From the NCBI RefSeq assembly GCF_028527925.1, contig NZ_JAPESW010000002.1:124001-188000 (forward strand): a stretch of 64,000 nucleotides of DNA. Direction: 5' to 3'. This DNA comes from Cellulomonas fimi. Lineage in GTDB: Bacteria; Actinomycetota; Actinomycetes; Actinomycetales; Cellulomonadaceae. Shown piece by piece: positions 27,828 to 36,021 of this stretch. Both the position numbers and the translations under genes were made by a program. The stretch's first letter is position 1; each line of letters begins with the position of its first letter. The notes under the pieces are model-generated. The model did not search any database. It saw nothing but the letters and a program-made list of their open reading frames with translations, and was not told the DNA's origin.

Positions 27828-28940
27828 TCAGGCCTCGACCGACTGCGAGCGGCGCCAGCGGATCCCGGCCTCGATGAAGTCGTCGATGTCGCCGTCGAAC
27901 ACCGCGGCCGGGTTGCCGACCTCGTGCTCGGTACGCAGGTCCTTGACCATCTGGTACGGCTGGAGCACGTAGGAGCGCATCTGGTCGCCCCACGAGGCCT
28001 TGATGTCGCCCGCGAGCTCCTTCTTCTTCGCGTCCTCCTCGGCCTTGCGGACCAGCAGCAGGCGGGACTGGAGCACGCGCAGCGCCGCGGCGCGGTTCTG
28101 GATCTGCGACTTCTCGTTCTGCATCGACACGACGATGCCCGTCGGGATGTGCGTCATCCGGACCGCCGAGTCGGTCGTGTTGACCGACTGACCGCCCGGG
28201 CCCGACGACCGGAACACGTCGACCTTGATCTCCGACTCCGGGATCTCGACCGAGTCGGTGCCCTCGATCAGCGGGATCACCTCGACCGCCGCGAACGACG
28301 TCTGCCGGCGCCCCTGGTTGTCGAACGGCGAGATGCGCACCAGACGGTGCGTGCCGGCCTCGACCGACAGGTGCCCGAACGCGTACGGCGCCTTCACCTC
28401 GAACGTCGCCGACTTCAGGCCCGCCTCCTCGGCGTAGCTCGTGTCGAGCACCGTCGTCGGGTACCCGTGCCGCTCCGCCCAGCGCAGGTACATCCGCAGC
28501 AGCATCTCGGCGAAGTCCGCCGCGTCGACGCCGCCCGCACCCGAGCGGATCGTCACGACCGCCTCACGCTGGTCGTACTCGCCGTTGAGCAGCGTGCGGA
28601 CCTCGAGCTCACCCAGGTCCTTGCGGATCGCCGTGAGCTCGACCTCCGCCTCGGCCAGGCTGTCCGCGTCCTCCATCTCGACGCCGAGCTCCACGAGGGT
28701 CTCGAGGTCGTCGATCCGGCCGCCGAGCTTCGCCACGCGGTCGAGCTCCGCCTGCGCTGCCGACAGCGCGCTCGTGACCTTCTGCGCGGCGTCCGGGTCG
28801 TCCCACAGGTTCGGGGCGCTGGCCTGCTCCGACAGGTCGGCGATCTTCGCCTTGAGCGCGGTCGGGTCGCTCACCGCCTGGATGGACTCCAGGGTGGTGC
28901 GCAGCTCGCGGATCTCGGCGGGGAAGTCGGTGGTGGCCAC
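27828..28940 (-). CDS. prfB: Peptide chain release factor 2
   Basis: A 370-residue class I release factor that terminates at UGA/UAA codons. The GGQ catalytic loop is seen in [17 protein letters not shown] and the RF2 stop-codon recognition tripeptide SPF in [12 protein letters not shown]. The frame is continuous from the GTG at 28940: there is no in-frame UGA and so none of the programmed frameshift seen in E. coli prfB. It is divergent from the NUDIX gene with 41 bp between starts, and is the first gene of the conserved prfB-ftsEX-smpB series. Confidence 0.97.
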   Translation of the reverse strand: MATTDFPAEIRELRTTLESIQAVSDPTALKAKIADLSEQASAPNLWDDPDAAQKVTSALSAAQAELDRVAKLGGRIDDLETLVELGVEMEDADSLAEAEVELTAIRKDLGELEVRTLLNGEYDQREAVVTIRSGAGGVDAADFAEMLLRMYLRWAERHGYPTTVLDTSYAEEAGLKSATFEVKAPYAFGHLSVEAGTHRLVRISPFDNQGRRQTSFAAVEVIPLIEGTDSVEIPESEIKVDVFRSSGPGGQSVNTTDSAVRMTHIPTGIVVSMQNEKSQIQNRAAALRVLQSRLLLVRKAEEDAKKKELAGDIKASWGDQMRSYVLQPYQMVKDLRTEHEVGNPAAVFDGDIDDFIEAGIRWRRSQSVEA

Positions 28941-28981
28941 GACCGTCCAGGCTACCCGCAGTCGTCCCCTAGCCTCGGACG

Positions 28982-29419
28982 GTGGCCATCCGGGTGAGCG
29001 CGTACGCCGTCGTCGTCGACCAGCGCGGGATGCTGCTGTCCCGCCTCGCCCCCGCGGTCGGCGTCGGCCCGAAGTGGACCATGCCCGGCGGTGGGATCGA
29101 CCCGTACGAGGACCCCGCCGACGCCGCCGTGCGCGAGGTCCGCGAGGAGACGGGCTACGACATCGCGCTCGACGAGCTGCTCGGCATCTCCTCGCTCGTC
29201 GTCGACCCCGCGCTCGCTCCCACCGCCATGCCGGAGAAGACCCAGCTGCTGCGCGTCGTCTACCGCGCGCACGTCGTCGGCGGGGACCTGCGGCACGAGG
29301 TCGACGGGTCGACCGACCTCGCCGCGTGGCAGCCGCTCGACGGGCTCGACGACCTCTACCGCGTGGAGCTCGTCGACATCGCCCGCCGCTGGGCGGGCCT
29401 GCTCCTCGACCCCGCCTGA
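28982..29419 (+). CDS. NUDIX hydrolase
   Basis: A 145-residue NUDIX enzyme. The box is complete: [10 protein letters not shown] followed by [10 protein letters not shown], fitting Gx5Ex7REUxEExGU. It hydrolyses a nucleoside-diphosphate-linked compound; substrate unknown. It shares a short divergent promoter region with prfB. GTG start at 28982 gives the usual VSAYAVVVD first strand. Confidence 0.9.
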   Translation: MAIRVSAYAVVVDQRGMLLSRLAPAVGVGPKWTMPGGGIDPYEDPADAAVREVREETGYDIALDELLGISSLVVDPALAPTAMPEKTQLLRVVYRAHVVGGDLRHEVDGSTDLAAWQPLDGLDDLYRVELVDIARRWAGLLLDPA

Positions 29420-29511
29420 CGGCGCCGCTCGCCGACGGCGTCTCACGCACCCGTCGCGCCAGCCGGGGCCACCGCTCGGAGGACGCCTCTGGCGCCGTGT
29501 GGGTGGCTCGT

Positions 29512-29527
29512 TCGAACATGTGTTCGT
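29512..29527 (+). promoter_or_regulatory. LexA (SOS) box at the dinB start
   Basis: TCGAACATGTGTTCGT matches the actinobacterial LexA consensus TCGAAC-N4-GTTCGA at 11 of 12 fixed positions. Its last bases overlap the GTG start codon of the polymerase gene (29526). No ribosome site lies near that GTG, so transcription probably starts at or just before it and the mRNA is leaderless, with LexA covering the start point. Confidence 0.8.
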
Positions 29528-30728
29528 GAGCGAGCCCACCGTCCGACGCGCGGCGATCCTGCACGCCGACCTCGACGCGTTCTACGCGTCGGTCGAGCAG
29601 CGTGACGACCCGCGGCTACGAGGCCACCCCGTCGCCGTCGGCGGCGGCGTGGTCCTGGCGTGCTCGTACGAGGCGAAGCGACGCGGCGTGAAGACGGCCA
29701 TGAGCGGCCGTCAGGCGCGGGCGCTGTGCCCCGACCTCATCGAGGTCCGACCCCGTTTCGACGCCTACGTCGAGGCGAGCCGCGCCGTGTTCGACCTCTT
29801 CCACGCGACGACGCCGCAGGTCCAGGGCGTGTCGATCGACGAGGCGTTCCTCGACGTCGCCGGCCTGCACCGGATCGACGTGCCGCCCGTCGAGATCGCG
29901 GCACGGCTGCGCTGCCAGGTCCGCGAGGAGGTCGGCCTGCCGATCACCGTGGGCGTCGCCCGCACCCCGTTCCTCGCGAAGGTCGCGTCGCGCGTCGGCA
30001 AGCCCGACGGCCTCGTGCACGTGCCGCCCGACCGCGAGGACGCCTTCCTGCATCCGCTCCCCCTCGAGCTGCTGTGGGGCGTCGGCGAGGTCACCGCCGC
30101 GAAGCTCCACGGGTACGGGCTGCGGACGGCGGGCGACGTCGCGATGCTTCCCGAGTCGGTGCTCGTCGGTGCGCTCGGCCCCGCCGCCGGGCGTCACCTG
30201 CACGCCGTCGTGCACGGACGCACGCCCGCCCGGGTCGAGACCGGTCGACGGCGCGGCTCGATCGGGGCGCAGCGCGCGCTCGGCCGCGGCCCGCACGACC
30301 CCGCCTTCGTGCACGCCGCCCTGCTCGGCCTCGTCGACCGCGTCGCGCGCCGCATGCGCACCGCGCACCGCACCGCCCGTACCGTCGTGCTGCGCCTGCG
30401 CTTCGAGGACTACACGCGCGCCACCCGGTCGCGATCGTTCCGGCACGCGACGTCGTCCGGCACCGACCTCGCGGCCGCCGCCGTCGCGCTGCTCGACTCC
30501 GTCGCCCCGCTGATCCGCGAGCGCGGGCTCACCCTCGTCGGGGTCGCCCTGACGAACCTCGAGTCCGACGACGTCGTGCAGCCCCAGCTCGCGCTCGACG
30601 GCCCCGACCTCGGCGCGCTCGACACGACCCTCGACTCGGTCGCCGACCGGTTCGGCAAGCGCTCGGTCACGCGCGCCAGCCTGTTGCGCACGGGCGACGG
30701 CATCGCCGTCCCGCTCCTCCCGGACTAG
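29526..30728 (+). CDS. dinB: DNA polymerase IV (Y family)
   Basis: A 400-residue translesion polymerase. Palm residues are visible: [13 protein letters not shown] (first catalytic Asp), [13 protein letters not shown], and SIDEAFLDV (catalytic Asp-Glu). The little-finger domain follows (about 240-350). The C-terminus ends at LLPD and lacks an obvious QxxLF beta-clamp motif; QPQLALDG near residue 360 is a possible stand-in. Upstream is a near-perfect LexA box overlapping the start, so SOS induction is expected. GTG start fixed by the required ILHADLDAF opening only five codons downstream. Confidence 0.93.
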   Translation: MSEPTVRRAAILHADLDAFYASVEQRDDPRLRGHPVAVGGGVVLACSYEAKRRGVKTAMSGRQARALCPDLIEVRPRFDAYVEASRAVFDLFHATTPQVQGVSIDEAFLDVAGLHRIDVPPVEIAARLRCQVREEVGLPITVGVARTPFLAKVASRVGKPDGLVHVPPDREDAFLHPLPLELLWGVGEVTAAKLHGYGLRTAGDVAMLPESVLVGALGPAAGRHLHAVVHGRTPARVETGRRRGSIGAQRALGRGPHDPAFVHAALLGLVDRVARRMRTAHRTARTVVLRLRFEDYTRATRSRSFRHATSSGTDLAAAAVALLDSVAPLIRERGLTLVGVALTNLESDDVVQPQLALDGPDLGALDTTLDSVADRFGKRSVTRASLLRTGDGIAVPLLPD

Positions 30729-30737
30729 CGCCGACCT

Positions 30738-30794
30738 GCCCACGCACCCACGGGAAGGGCCCGGCCGCGAGAACCGGGGTGGGTGCGGGTGGGC
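30738..30794. terminator. Two-way terminator between convergent genes
   Basis: GCCCACGCACCCAC at 30738-30751 pairs with GTGGGTGC (30779-30786) and, after a two-base bulge, GTGGGC (30789-30794). The 14-bp stem fills the 67-bp gap between dinB and the convergent secreted-protein gene and would work in both directions. Confidence 0.65.
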
Positions 30795-30795
30795 G

Positions 30796-31128
30796 TCAGC
30801 TCGAAGGGCCGCCGTTCGGCACGCACGAGATGACGAAGGAGATGTCCTGGTCGAAGACGTGCTCGGTGCCGTAGGGGTCGGAGTCGAGCACGGTGTAGGT
30901 GGTGCCCGTCTTGACGACGACGAACGCGACGCCGTCGCCGACGGTCCACGTCGTCATGCCGTCGGAGAGCTCCTCCTTGGTGCAGGTGTAGACGCCGCCG
31001 CTCTCCCAGCTGTCGGGCTTGTTCCACGACGGGTCGACCGGACTCTTGGCCGAGGCGGGCGAGGCGAGCAGGGCGAACGCGGCGCCGGCGAGCGCGGTGG
31101 CGGCCAGCGTGGTGGCGATGCGTGACAT
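30796..31128 (-). CDS. Small secreted protein of unknown function
   Basis: A 110-residue protein with a clear signal peptide (MSRIATTLAATALAG.. cleaved near SPASA). The mature part of about 84 residues is acidic, Thr/Val-rich and has two cysteines (YTCTKEE and VISCVPN), a probable disulfide. The ribosome site AAGGAG stands six bases before the ATG. No family recognised. It is the gene downstream of the tad-type cluster, 170 bp beyond the TadG-like stop, and could be independent of it. Confidence 0.75.
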   Translation of the reverse strand: MSRIATTLAATALAGAAFALLASPASAKSPVDPSWNKPDSWESGGVYTCTKEELSDGMTTWTVGDGVAFVVVKTGTTYTVLDSDPYGTEHVFDQDISFVISCVPNGGPSS

Positions 31129-31300
31129 CTTCGTCTCCTTGTGGGTGTGCATGCCGTGGACCGCCGGCCGTCGCCCCCTGCCCGGCTCGCCCGCTTTCAC
31201 GCTAGGTCCGTCACGAGCCGCCGGACACCCGCCGCCTCCGATCTCACCCGGTCCAGCACCCGCACGAGGGACACCGCGCGACGCTGCCGGCCGACGTCCC

Positions 31301-32005
31301 TCACTCGGCGCGAGCGGACGACTCGGCCTCGACCGTCACGCCGTCCGACCACGTCGACAGGACGCCGCCGACCACCGGGACCCGGACGACCGCGCCCAGG
31401 CGCACGTGCGCGGAGCGTCCGTCGGGGCTCGTCGCCTCCAGGACGCGCACGGTCACGAACGGCTCCGTCGCGGCCGGGTTCTCGCGGAGGTACGCCTCCG
31501 TCGCCGCGCGCACCCCGGCGTCGCTCAGGTCGAGGCCGCCGCGCGCCGGGTCGCCCTGACCGGCGCCGGGAGCGAAGTACGCCGGGTTCGCGAGCGCGTC
31601 CGCCGCGTCGAGCGCGACCACGTCCGCGAGGGCCACGAGCCGCTTGCGGTCCAGGTGCACCGCCGTCGCCGCCGCGACGACCAGCACCAGCAGCAGCGCC
31701 ACGACGACGAAGCCGAGCGTGAGGAGCAGGACCTGGCCGTCGTCCCCACCGTGGTCGCCGGCCCGCGCCCGCACGGCCGAAACGACGCTGTCCACCCGCG
31801 CACGCACCAGCCGGATCCCCGTCGGTGTCCGGACGAGCCAGATCCCGGGTCGCGCCCGCACGCGCCGGGTCCCCGTCCGCACACGCGCCGACGGTCGCTT
31901 CCGCGGCCGCTCCGCGACGGTCGAGACGCGCGTGTCGTCCTCGCCCGTCCTGACGACGGCTGCGCAAGCCAGGGCGGACCCGGCACCCGCGCCCCTGCGA
32001 GTCAT
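31301..32005 (-). CDS. TadG-like pilus-assembly protein (Rv3660c/Rv3655c-type context)
   Basis: A 234-residue protein with a basic, probably disordered N-terminal third and one hydrophobic segment, GQVLLLTLGFVVVALLLV, preceded by Asp-Gly. The sequence AVHLDRKRLVALADVVALDAADALA after it is typical of TadE/TadG-like pseudopilins. The periplasmic tail forms a beta-rich domain. It is the last of four overlapping Tad/Flp pilus genes (ATGA overlap with the gene before). A minor pilin or assembly role is likely. Confidence 0.7.
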   Translation of the reverse strand: MTRRGAGAGSALACAAVVRTGEDDTRVSTVAERPRKRPSARVRTGTRRVRARPGIWLVRTPTGIRLVRARVDSVVSAVRARAGDHGGDDGQVLLLTLGFVVVALLLVLVVAAATAVHLDRKRLVALADVVALDAADALANPAYFAPGAGQGDPARGGLDLSDAGVRAATEAYLRENPAATEPFVTVRVLEATSPDGRSAHVRLGAVVRVPVVGGVLSTWSDGVTVEAESSARAE

Positions 32006-32610
32006 CCGCGCGCCCGGTACGTGTCGACCGGCGCGACACGCTCCGCGCTGACCGGGACCTCCAGCGGCACCACGTCGCGCACCATGTCCGGCACGAACGG
32101 CAGCGGCACGACGACCTCCACGCGCGCCGTCACCCGTGAGCCGGGCGCGAGGCAGGGGGTCGAGGTGCAAGTGAGGAGGAGCGCGTCCGCCGGGTCGTCG
32201 TCGAACCCCTGGTCGCGCAGCGCGACGCCCGTCGCCCGCGCCGCACGCGCAGCGGCGTCCTGCGGGGTGTCGGCAGCCACCGCAGTGCGTGCCGCCTCCC
32301 GCGCCGCACCCTCGACCGCGAACGTCGCGGCCTGCAGGCGGCCGAGCACGAGGACGAGGTAGACGGTCGGCACTAGCAGCACGAGCGACACCCCGAGGAA
32401 CTCGAGCACCGCGCTCCCGTCGTCCGTCCCACCGGCGGCCCGCAGACGCGCGGTGATGCGTCCTCGCACTGCGGTCACTGCCCGCCGGGCCGGAAGCACG
32501 CACCCGGTCGCGCCCGGGCAGGAGACGGTCGCGCGACGCCTGGACGGTCCCGGGCCCGACGCGGTCCCGTCACTCGGGGCCGGTGCCGGCAGGACGTCGG
32601 GGCCCGTCAC
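32002..32610 (-). CDS. TadE-like pseudopilin
   Basis: A 202-residue protein. The N-terminal 65 residues are Pro/Arg-rich; then GSAVLEFLGVSLVLLVPTVYLVLV is a type IV pilin-like membrane segment with the Glu five residues after the Gly, as in TadE. A GAAREAARTAV helix and a beta-rich tail with a pair of cysteines (LLTCTSTPCL) follow. The GTG overlaps the upstream stop (32607-32610). The long N-terminal extension suggests the true start may be further in. Confidence 0.75.
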   Translation of the reverse strand: MTGPDVLPAPAPSDGTASGPGPSRRRATVSCPGATGCVLPARRAVTAVRGRITARLRAAGGTDDGSAVLEFLGVSLVLLVPTVYLVLVLGRLQAATFAVEGAAREAARTAVAADTPQDAAARAARATGVALRDQGFDDDPADALLLTCTSTPCLAPGSRVTARVEVVVPLPFVPDMVRDVVPLEVPVSAERVAPVDTYRARG

Positions 32611-33017
32611 TGGTCCTCCGCGTACGCGTGACCGCGGACCGTCAGCGCCCCGCCCGGACCGACGAGGCCGATGACCGGCAGCGGTGCCCGCACCGTCACC
32701 TCGACGACCTCGATCCCGTCGAGCGTCGTGCGGACGGCGCTCACGTCGGCGGCGTAGGTGGCCGACAGCGACTGCGTCACCAGGTCGCGCGCCCGGGCGA
32801 CGGCGTCGGCGGGATCGTGCCCGTCGAGCGCCCCGTACCGCGCTCCTTCGGCCGCGCAGTCGACGAGCGTGTTCCGCACGTGCTGAGCGAGCGCGAGCTG
32901 CACGACCGCCACGAACAGGACCGTGACGAGCGCCCCGACGAGCACGAAGTCGACGACCGCGGACCCGCCGTCGTGAAACGGCGGATCGTCCCACGGCCGC
33001 GCCGCGTCGCGCGTCAG
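32607..33017 (-). CDS. TadE-like pseudopilin, start uncertain
   Basis: The conserved part is GGSAVVDFVLVGALVTVLFVAVVQLAL, a TadE membrane segment (Asp in place of the usual Glu), then HVRNTLVDCAAEGARYGAL. About 135 residues. No ATG or GTG lies in frame close to the start; the most economical choice is a CTG at 33017, overlapping the upstream stop as CTGA. An upstream in-frame start inside the previous gene cannot be excluded. Confidence 0.7.
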   Translation of the reverse strand: MTRDAARPWDDPPFHDGGSAVVDFVLVGALVTVLFVAVVQLALAQHVRNTLVDCAAEGARYGALDGHDPADAVARARDLVTQSLSATYAADVSAVRTTLDGIEVVEVTVRAPLPVIGLVGPGGALTVRGHAYAEDQ

Positions 33018-33274
33018 TCGCCGGTCACGCTCGCGATGGCGTCGTCGAAGACCTGGCTGAGCGCCGGCTCGGCGACCAGCCACAGCGCGGTGACGAGTCC
33101 GGCGGTCATGAGCGTGACCAGGACCCAGCCCGGCACGTCGCCGCGGTCTCTCCCCGATGCGACCGCGACGCCCCACCGGTGGGCCAGCCGCATCGCGAGC
33201 CGGGCGGCCGGGCTCGGGCGGCGACGACGTGTCGCGCGTCGGACGGGCGCGCTCGTGCTCGGTCCGGTGTTCAT
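33014..33274 (-). CDS. Small pilin-like protein of the tad locus
   Basis: An 86-residue protein: a basic N-terminal half, then RGDVPGWVLVTLMTAGLVTALWLVAEPAL, one membrane helix, and a short amphipathic tail ending IASVTGD. Size and position (between tadC and the TadE genes) are those of the Flp-type pilin or DUF4244 slot, though the canonical Flp processing motif is not obvious. A ribosome site GAGGAG is present ten bases before the ATG. Confidence 0.65.
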   Translation of the reverse strand: MNTGPSTSAPVRRATRRRRPSPAARLAMRLAHRWGVAVASGRDRGDVPGWVLVTLMTAGLVTALWLVAEPALSQVFDDAIASVTGD

Positions 33275-33346
33275 CAGGGGTCGCTCCTCGCGGCTCGGCG
33301 GGCGGCCGGTCGGACCGCCCGGGGTCGGGACGTACTGCTCGCCCGG

Positions 33347-33516
33347 TCACAGCCCGATCCGGAGGACGAGCAGGGACGGGAAGACGGCGAACGCCACGGT
33401 GACCGGCAGGATGAGGAACACGACCGGCACCATCATCGCGACCTCCTTGCGGCCGCCGGTCTCCATCAGGTCGCGGCGGACCTCCTCGCGCACGTCCTGC
33501 GCCTGGGCGCATGCGC
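33347..33516 (-). pseudogene. tadC: tadC 3' remnant cut by the element boundary
   Basis: The minus-strand frame ends AQDVREEVRRDLMETGG.. then KEVAMMVPVVFLILPVTV and FPSLLVLRIGL: the C-terminal helices of TadC (GspF-type inner-membrane pilus protein). Intact TadC is about 250-300 residues; homology here stops at about 33510 after only 55 codons. Beyond it the frame continues into unrelated sequence and opens at 33562. A 10-bp palindrome GCGCATGCGC (33507-33516) sits at the break. I infer that an element inserted here; the rest of tadC, tadB and tadA should lie beyond the right end of that element. Confidence 0.7.
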
Positions 33517-33630
33517 AACAGGCGTGATGCCGTTGCCGACGACCTGGCCCACCTAGGGGCACAGCGGTACGACGACCGAGGACAAGCCCCGCGCCCCCCT
33601 AGCTCGGCAAACGATCGGCCGCTGTGCGGT

Positions 33631-33659
33631 AGCCCTCCCGCTTCACCAGCGGGGGGGCT
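33631..33659. terminator. Stem-loop just inside the element's left end
   Basis: AGCCCTCCCGC (33631-33641) pairs with GCGGGGGGGCT (33649-33659), 11 bp with one G-T pair and a seven-base loop. It lies between the tadC break and the first cargo gene and would insulate the two from each other's transcription. Confidence 0.55.
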
Positions 33660-33676
33660 ACTTCCATCCAGAGCGG

Positions 33677-34282
33677 GTGACAGTGCATCTGCTGGCCGCG
33701 GAGCTGATGCAAACTCGACACGTGACCAGGACGCCGCCGACACCTGCGGATCGCATCCGGCTCTTCATCGCGCTCCACGACGAATACCGCTCGATGGCGG
33801 AAGCCTTTCCGGTCAACCAGGAGCAGTTCACGTTCGGCGCGCCTCGCGATGCGTCGGACCGTTGGCACCGGCTCGTGCGCGCGATGAGCCTGCGCAAGTT
33901 CATGTTCGGGAAGTCGGACTCCGTCTACGTGCCTAAGGTCCTCGATGCTGTCGCGGCCGAGCTGTGCGATGACGAGGCTTCGGCGTTCGCGTTAGCACTC
34001 AAGTCACTCGTCGATCAGCAGCCGCCGATCGTGATGTACGGGTCCGACCAAGGGGATGACCGGACGGCTCAGGAGCTGGTTGTGGACGTGTTGTACGGCG
34101 CCTACATGCACGGCGACTACGACCGGTGGCTCAACTACGAGAGCATGGGACGCACGTTCGTCGAGCACTCGTTGTGGCACTGGACGGCCGAGGCCGAGAG
34201 GGTGCTTGACGTGGTTCGCATCAACATCGACGGCTGGCTCTCGTCTGGCTTGCTGCCCGCCGCGGACGGCCCTACGGACTAG
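33677..34282 (+). CDS. Hypothetical protein, first cargo gene
   Basis: A soluble 201-residue protein with no family I recognise. It has a Pro/Thr-rich start, then helical sequence with RIRLFIALHDEYRSMAEAFPV and YGAYMHGDYDRWLNYESMGRTF, rich in aromatics and acids. No signal peptide, membrane segment or metal motif. The start is uncertain: GTG 33677, ATG 33707 (GGAG close upstream) and GTG 33722 are all possible, and homology to the tail begins only after residue 20. Confidence 0.6.
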   Translation: MTVHLLAAELMQTRHVTRTPPTPADRIRLFIALHDEYRSMAEAFPVNQEQFTFGAPRDASDRWHRLVRAMSLRKFMFGKSDSVYVPKVLDAVAAELCDDEASAFALALKSLVDQQPPIVMYGSDQGDDRTAQELVVDVLYGAYMHGDYDRWLNYESMGRTFVEHSLWHWTAEAERVLDVVRINIDGWLSSGLLPAADGPTD

Positions 34283-34330
34283 CAGCCCGACGCTTCCGAA
34301 GCCGGTCGCCAGCGCTCGTAAGACGGCGCG

Positions 34331-35062
34331 CTACGCGTCGAAGAACTCCGTGATGTTGTCCGGCGCGCGGTGCCATGTCGCCCGGACCCAGAGCCCGCCG
34401 CTGAACGGTAGAAAGCCAAGACGGCCCCAGACGCGCTCGACCTGCGCGAGAGCAACAGGGTCAGGCTCCGCACCGTCTTCGCGAGGGGTGTCCACAGGCC
34501 AGGGCTTGAGGGCGAGCAGTGCGAATCCTTCACCACTGAGGAGCTCTAGTGCACGCTCGACGAGGAACGACCCGGCGCCGGGCAGCTCAGGCGTCGGGGC
34601 GAGCCCGCGCCACAGCGGGGCGACGCGCACGGAGTGCACGATGTGCGCGAGGCTTGCCATCTCCGCGTCGTCGACGACCTCGACCAGATCGTCCGACCAG
34701 TCATCAGAGCTCGGATCGATCAGCGCGAGGTACTCGGCGGTGGCCGAGTCGATGGAGTCGAGCGCGTCGAACACCGAGCTCACGGTCGCAGGGCGCACCG
34801 TGTAGCCCGTCATCGACAGGATCGTCAGCGTCCCGTCGGGCTCGGGATCACCAAGTCCCGCACCCTCAGCGCCGACGACCGCTGTTACCGGGTCGTCTTC
34901 GTCCCCGTCGGGGATGAGCCGAGCGTCGATGCGCCACCTCGTCAGCCCGCGCCCGACGTCGGTGCTCCAGTCGGCCGCGGACGCCCACCGCTGGAAGTGG
35001 AGGTCGGCGGAGCGCAGCGCAGCCACGAGGAGTGCACGCTCAGGAAGCGGTCGGGAAGTCAC
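34331..35062 (-). CDS. GNAT-fold-like protein
   Basis: A 243-residue protein. The middle SLAHIVHSVRVAPLWRGLAP followed by GAGSFLVERALELLSGEGFALLALKPWP and ..VWGRLGFLPFSGG follows the order of an acetyltransferase fold (core strand, cofactor loop helix, final GF strand), although the R/Q-x-x-G-x-G/A loop is altered to LPGAGSF. The N-terminal 90 residues are extra and acidic. Function unknown. It is convergent with the first cargo gene, 48 bp between stops. GTG start at 35062. Confidence 0.65.
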   Translation of the reverse strand: MTSRPLPERALLVAALRSADLHFQRWASAADWSTDVGRGLTRWRIDARLIPDGDEDDPVTAVVGAEGAGLGDPEPDGTLTILSMTGYTVRPATVSSVFDALDSIDSATAEYLALIDPSSDDWSDDLVEVVDDAEMASLAHIVHSVRVAPLWRGLAPTPELPGAGSFLVERALELLSGEGFALLALKPWPVDTPREDGAEPDPVALAQVERVWGRLGFLPFSGGLWVRATWHRAPDNITEFFDA

Positions 35063-35198
35063 AGCGCGGATAGTACGTGGGGCGCCCACCAACGTTGGCG
35101 CTACCGCCCCGGCACACCAAGCACGACGACCGCAGACATCATGTGGGCTAAGCACCCGTCGCGCTGGCACGATTCGTGCGAGCGAAGGAGGTAGACGC

Positions 35199-35411
35199 GT
35201 GGACGAGGGATCGCCGTCCGACGGACGAGTGCTCGTTCCATGCCCTGTCTGCTCGTTCGCAGGGCTACACCTGGGAGACGCACCCGAGTGCGATCGCTGC
35301 GGCTCGGCTGGTGTCCTCTCCGTGCCCCCGGAAGAGGCACCTGCCGTCCGCGAGGAAGTGATGGACCGGTTCGGGGAGGTCCGGCGGCGAGCGGGTGACG
35401 AGCGCTGGTGA
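35199..35411 (+). CDS. Small zinc-ribbon protein
   Basis: A 70-residue protein with CPVC near residue 15 and CDRC near residue 31: a four-Cys zinc ribbon. The rest is acidic and helical. A very strong ribosome site, GAAGGAGGT, stands six bases before the GTG, which is the main reason to call so short a gene. It is divergent from the GNAT-like gene and convergent with the membrane-protein gene at 35482. Such small ribbon proteins often bind RNA or partner proteins; no specific role is claimed. Confidence 0.7.
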   Translation: MDEGSPSDGRVLVPCPVCSFAGLHLGDAPECDRCGSAGVLSVPPEEAPAVREEVMDRFGEVRRRAGDERW

Positions 35412-35481
35412 GGGCGACGTTCCGAGCGCCACGCCTGCCGCGGGTGTAGCCGCCCTCGTCGAGACGGCGACCGGGGTCCGG

Positions 35482-36021
35482 CTAAGTGGACGGGTGTCGG
35501 CCTGAGCGCCGCAACGAGCGCAGCGCGCGGCTCGCCCGGACCGGCTCCTGCCAACGGCGGCGTCCTCGGCTGCGGTAAATCGCCCCGCGCGGGGGTGGAC
35601 GTTCGGCAAGCCTTGTCCGCTGGCGCTGTTGGAGCGTCGCCAGGGAGACGGTGTAGAGCACGACGAGGAGCCCGACGGCCGCCCATACCACTCGCGACGT
35701 TCGTGAAGCCTCGTCGTACGTCTGGATGATTCCCTGCTCCAGCTCGTCGGCGAACGCGATCGCTGCGGAACCCGCCGCAGTGATGACCAGCAGCGCGGAG
35801 AAGAACCAGTTGGGACGCCACGAGCTCACGTCGCTCCGCAGCCCGTCGACGACGCTGATGGCCAGGACCACCATGACGACCCAGACGCCTCCCCTGCCCA
35901 GGTAGTAGGCGACCTCTTGCGGCGAGAAGTCCTCGCCGCCGATGACGATCGCAGCGAGCAGTCCGAACGCGCCGACGAAGGCGACCACTGCGTTGGCCCC
36001 TTGCGCGATCGAACCGAACAT
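35482..36021 (-). CDS. Membrane protein of unknown function
   Basis: A 179-residue protein with four predicted membrane segments: around VVAFVGAFGLLAAIVI, GGVWVVMVVLAISVV, WFFSALLVITAAGSAAIAF and VVWAAVGLLVVLYTVSLA. A basic C-terminal tail of about 45 residues (QQRQRTR.. RSLRRSGR) should be cytoplasmic. The ATG at 36021 is preferred; an in-frame Met lies 11 codons upstream. No family recognised. Confidence 0.6.
   Translation of the reverse strand: MFGSIAQGANAVVAFVGAFGLLAAIVIGGEDFSPQEVAYYLGRGGVWVVMVVLAISVVDGLRSDVSSWRPNWFFSALLVITAAGSAAIAFADELEQGIIQTYDEASRTSRVVWAAVGLLVVLYTVSLATLQQRQRTRLAERPPPRGAIYRSRGRRRWQEPVRASRALRSLRRSGRHPST

Noticed and set aside
28860-28940. Programmed frameshift near the start of prfB
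   Set aside because: The frame is open from GTG with no in-frame UGA.
33511-33936. Plus-strand frame starting at the tadC break, as a possible integrase end
   Set aside because: No recombinase motif; composition is that of a shadow frame.
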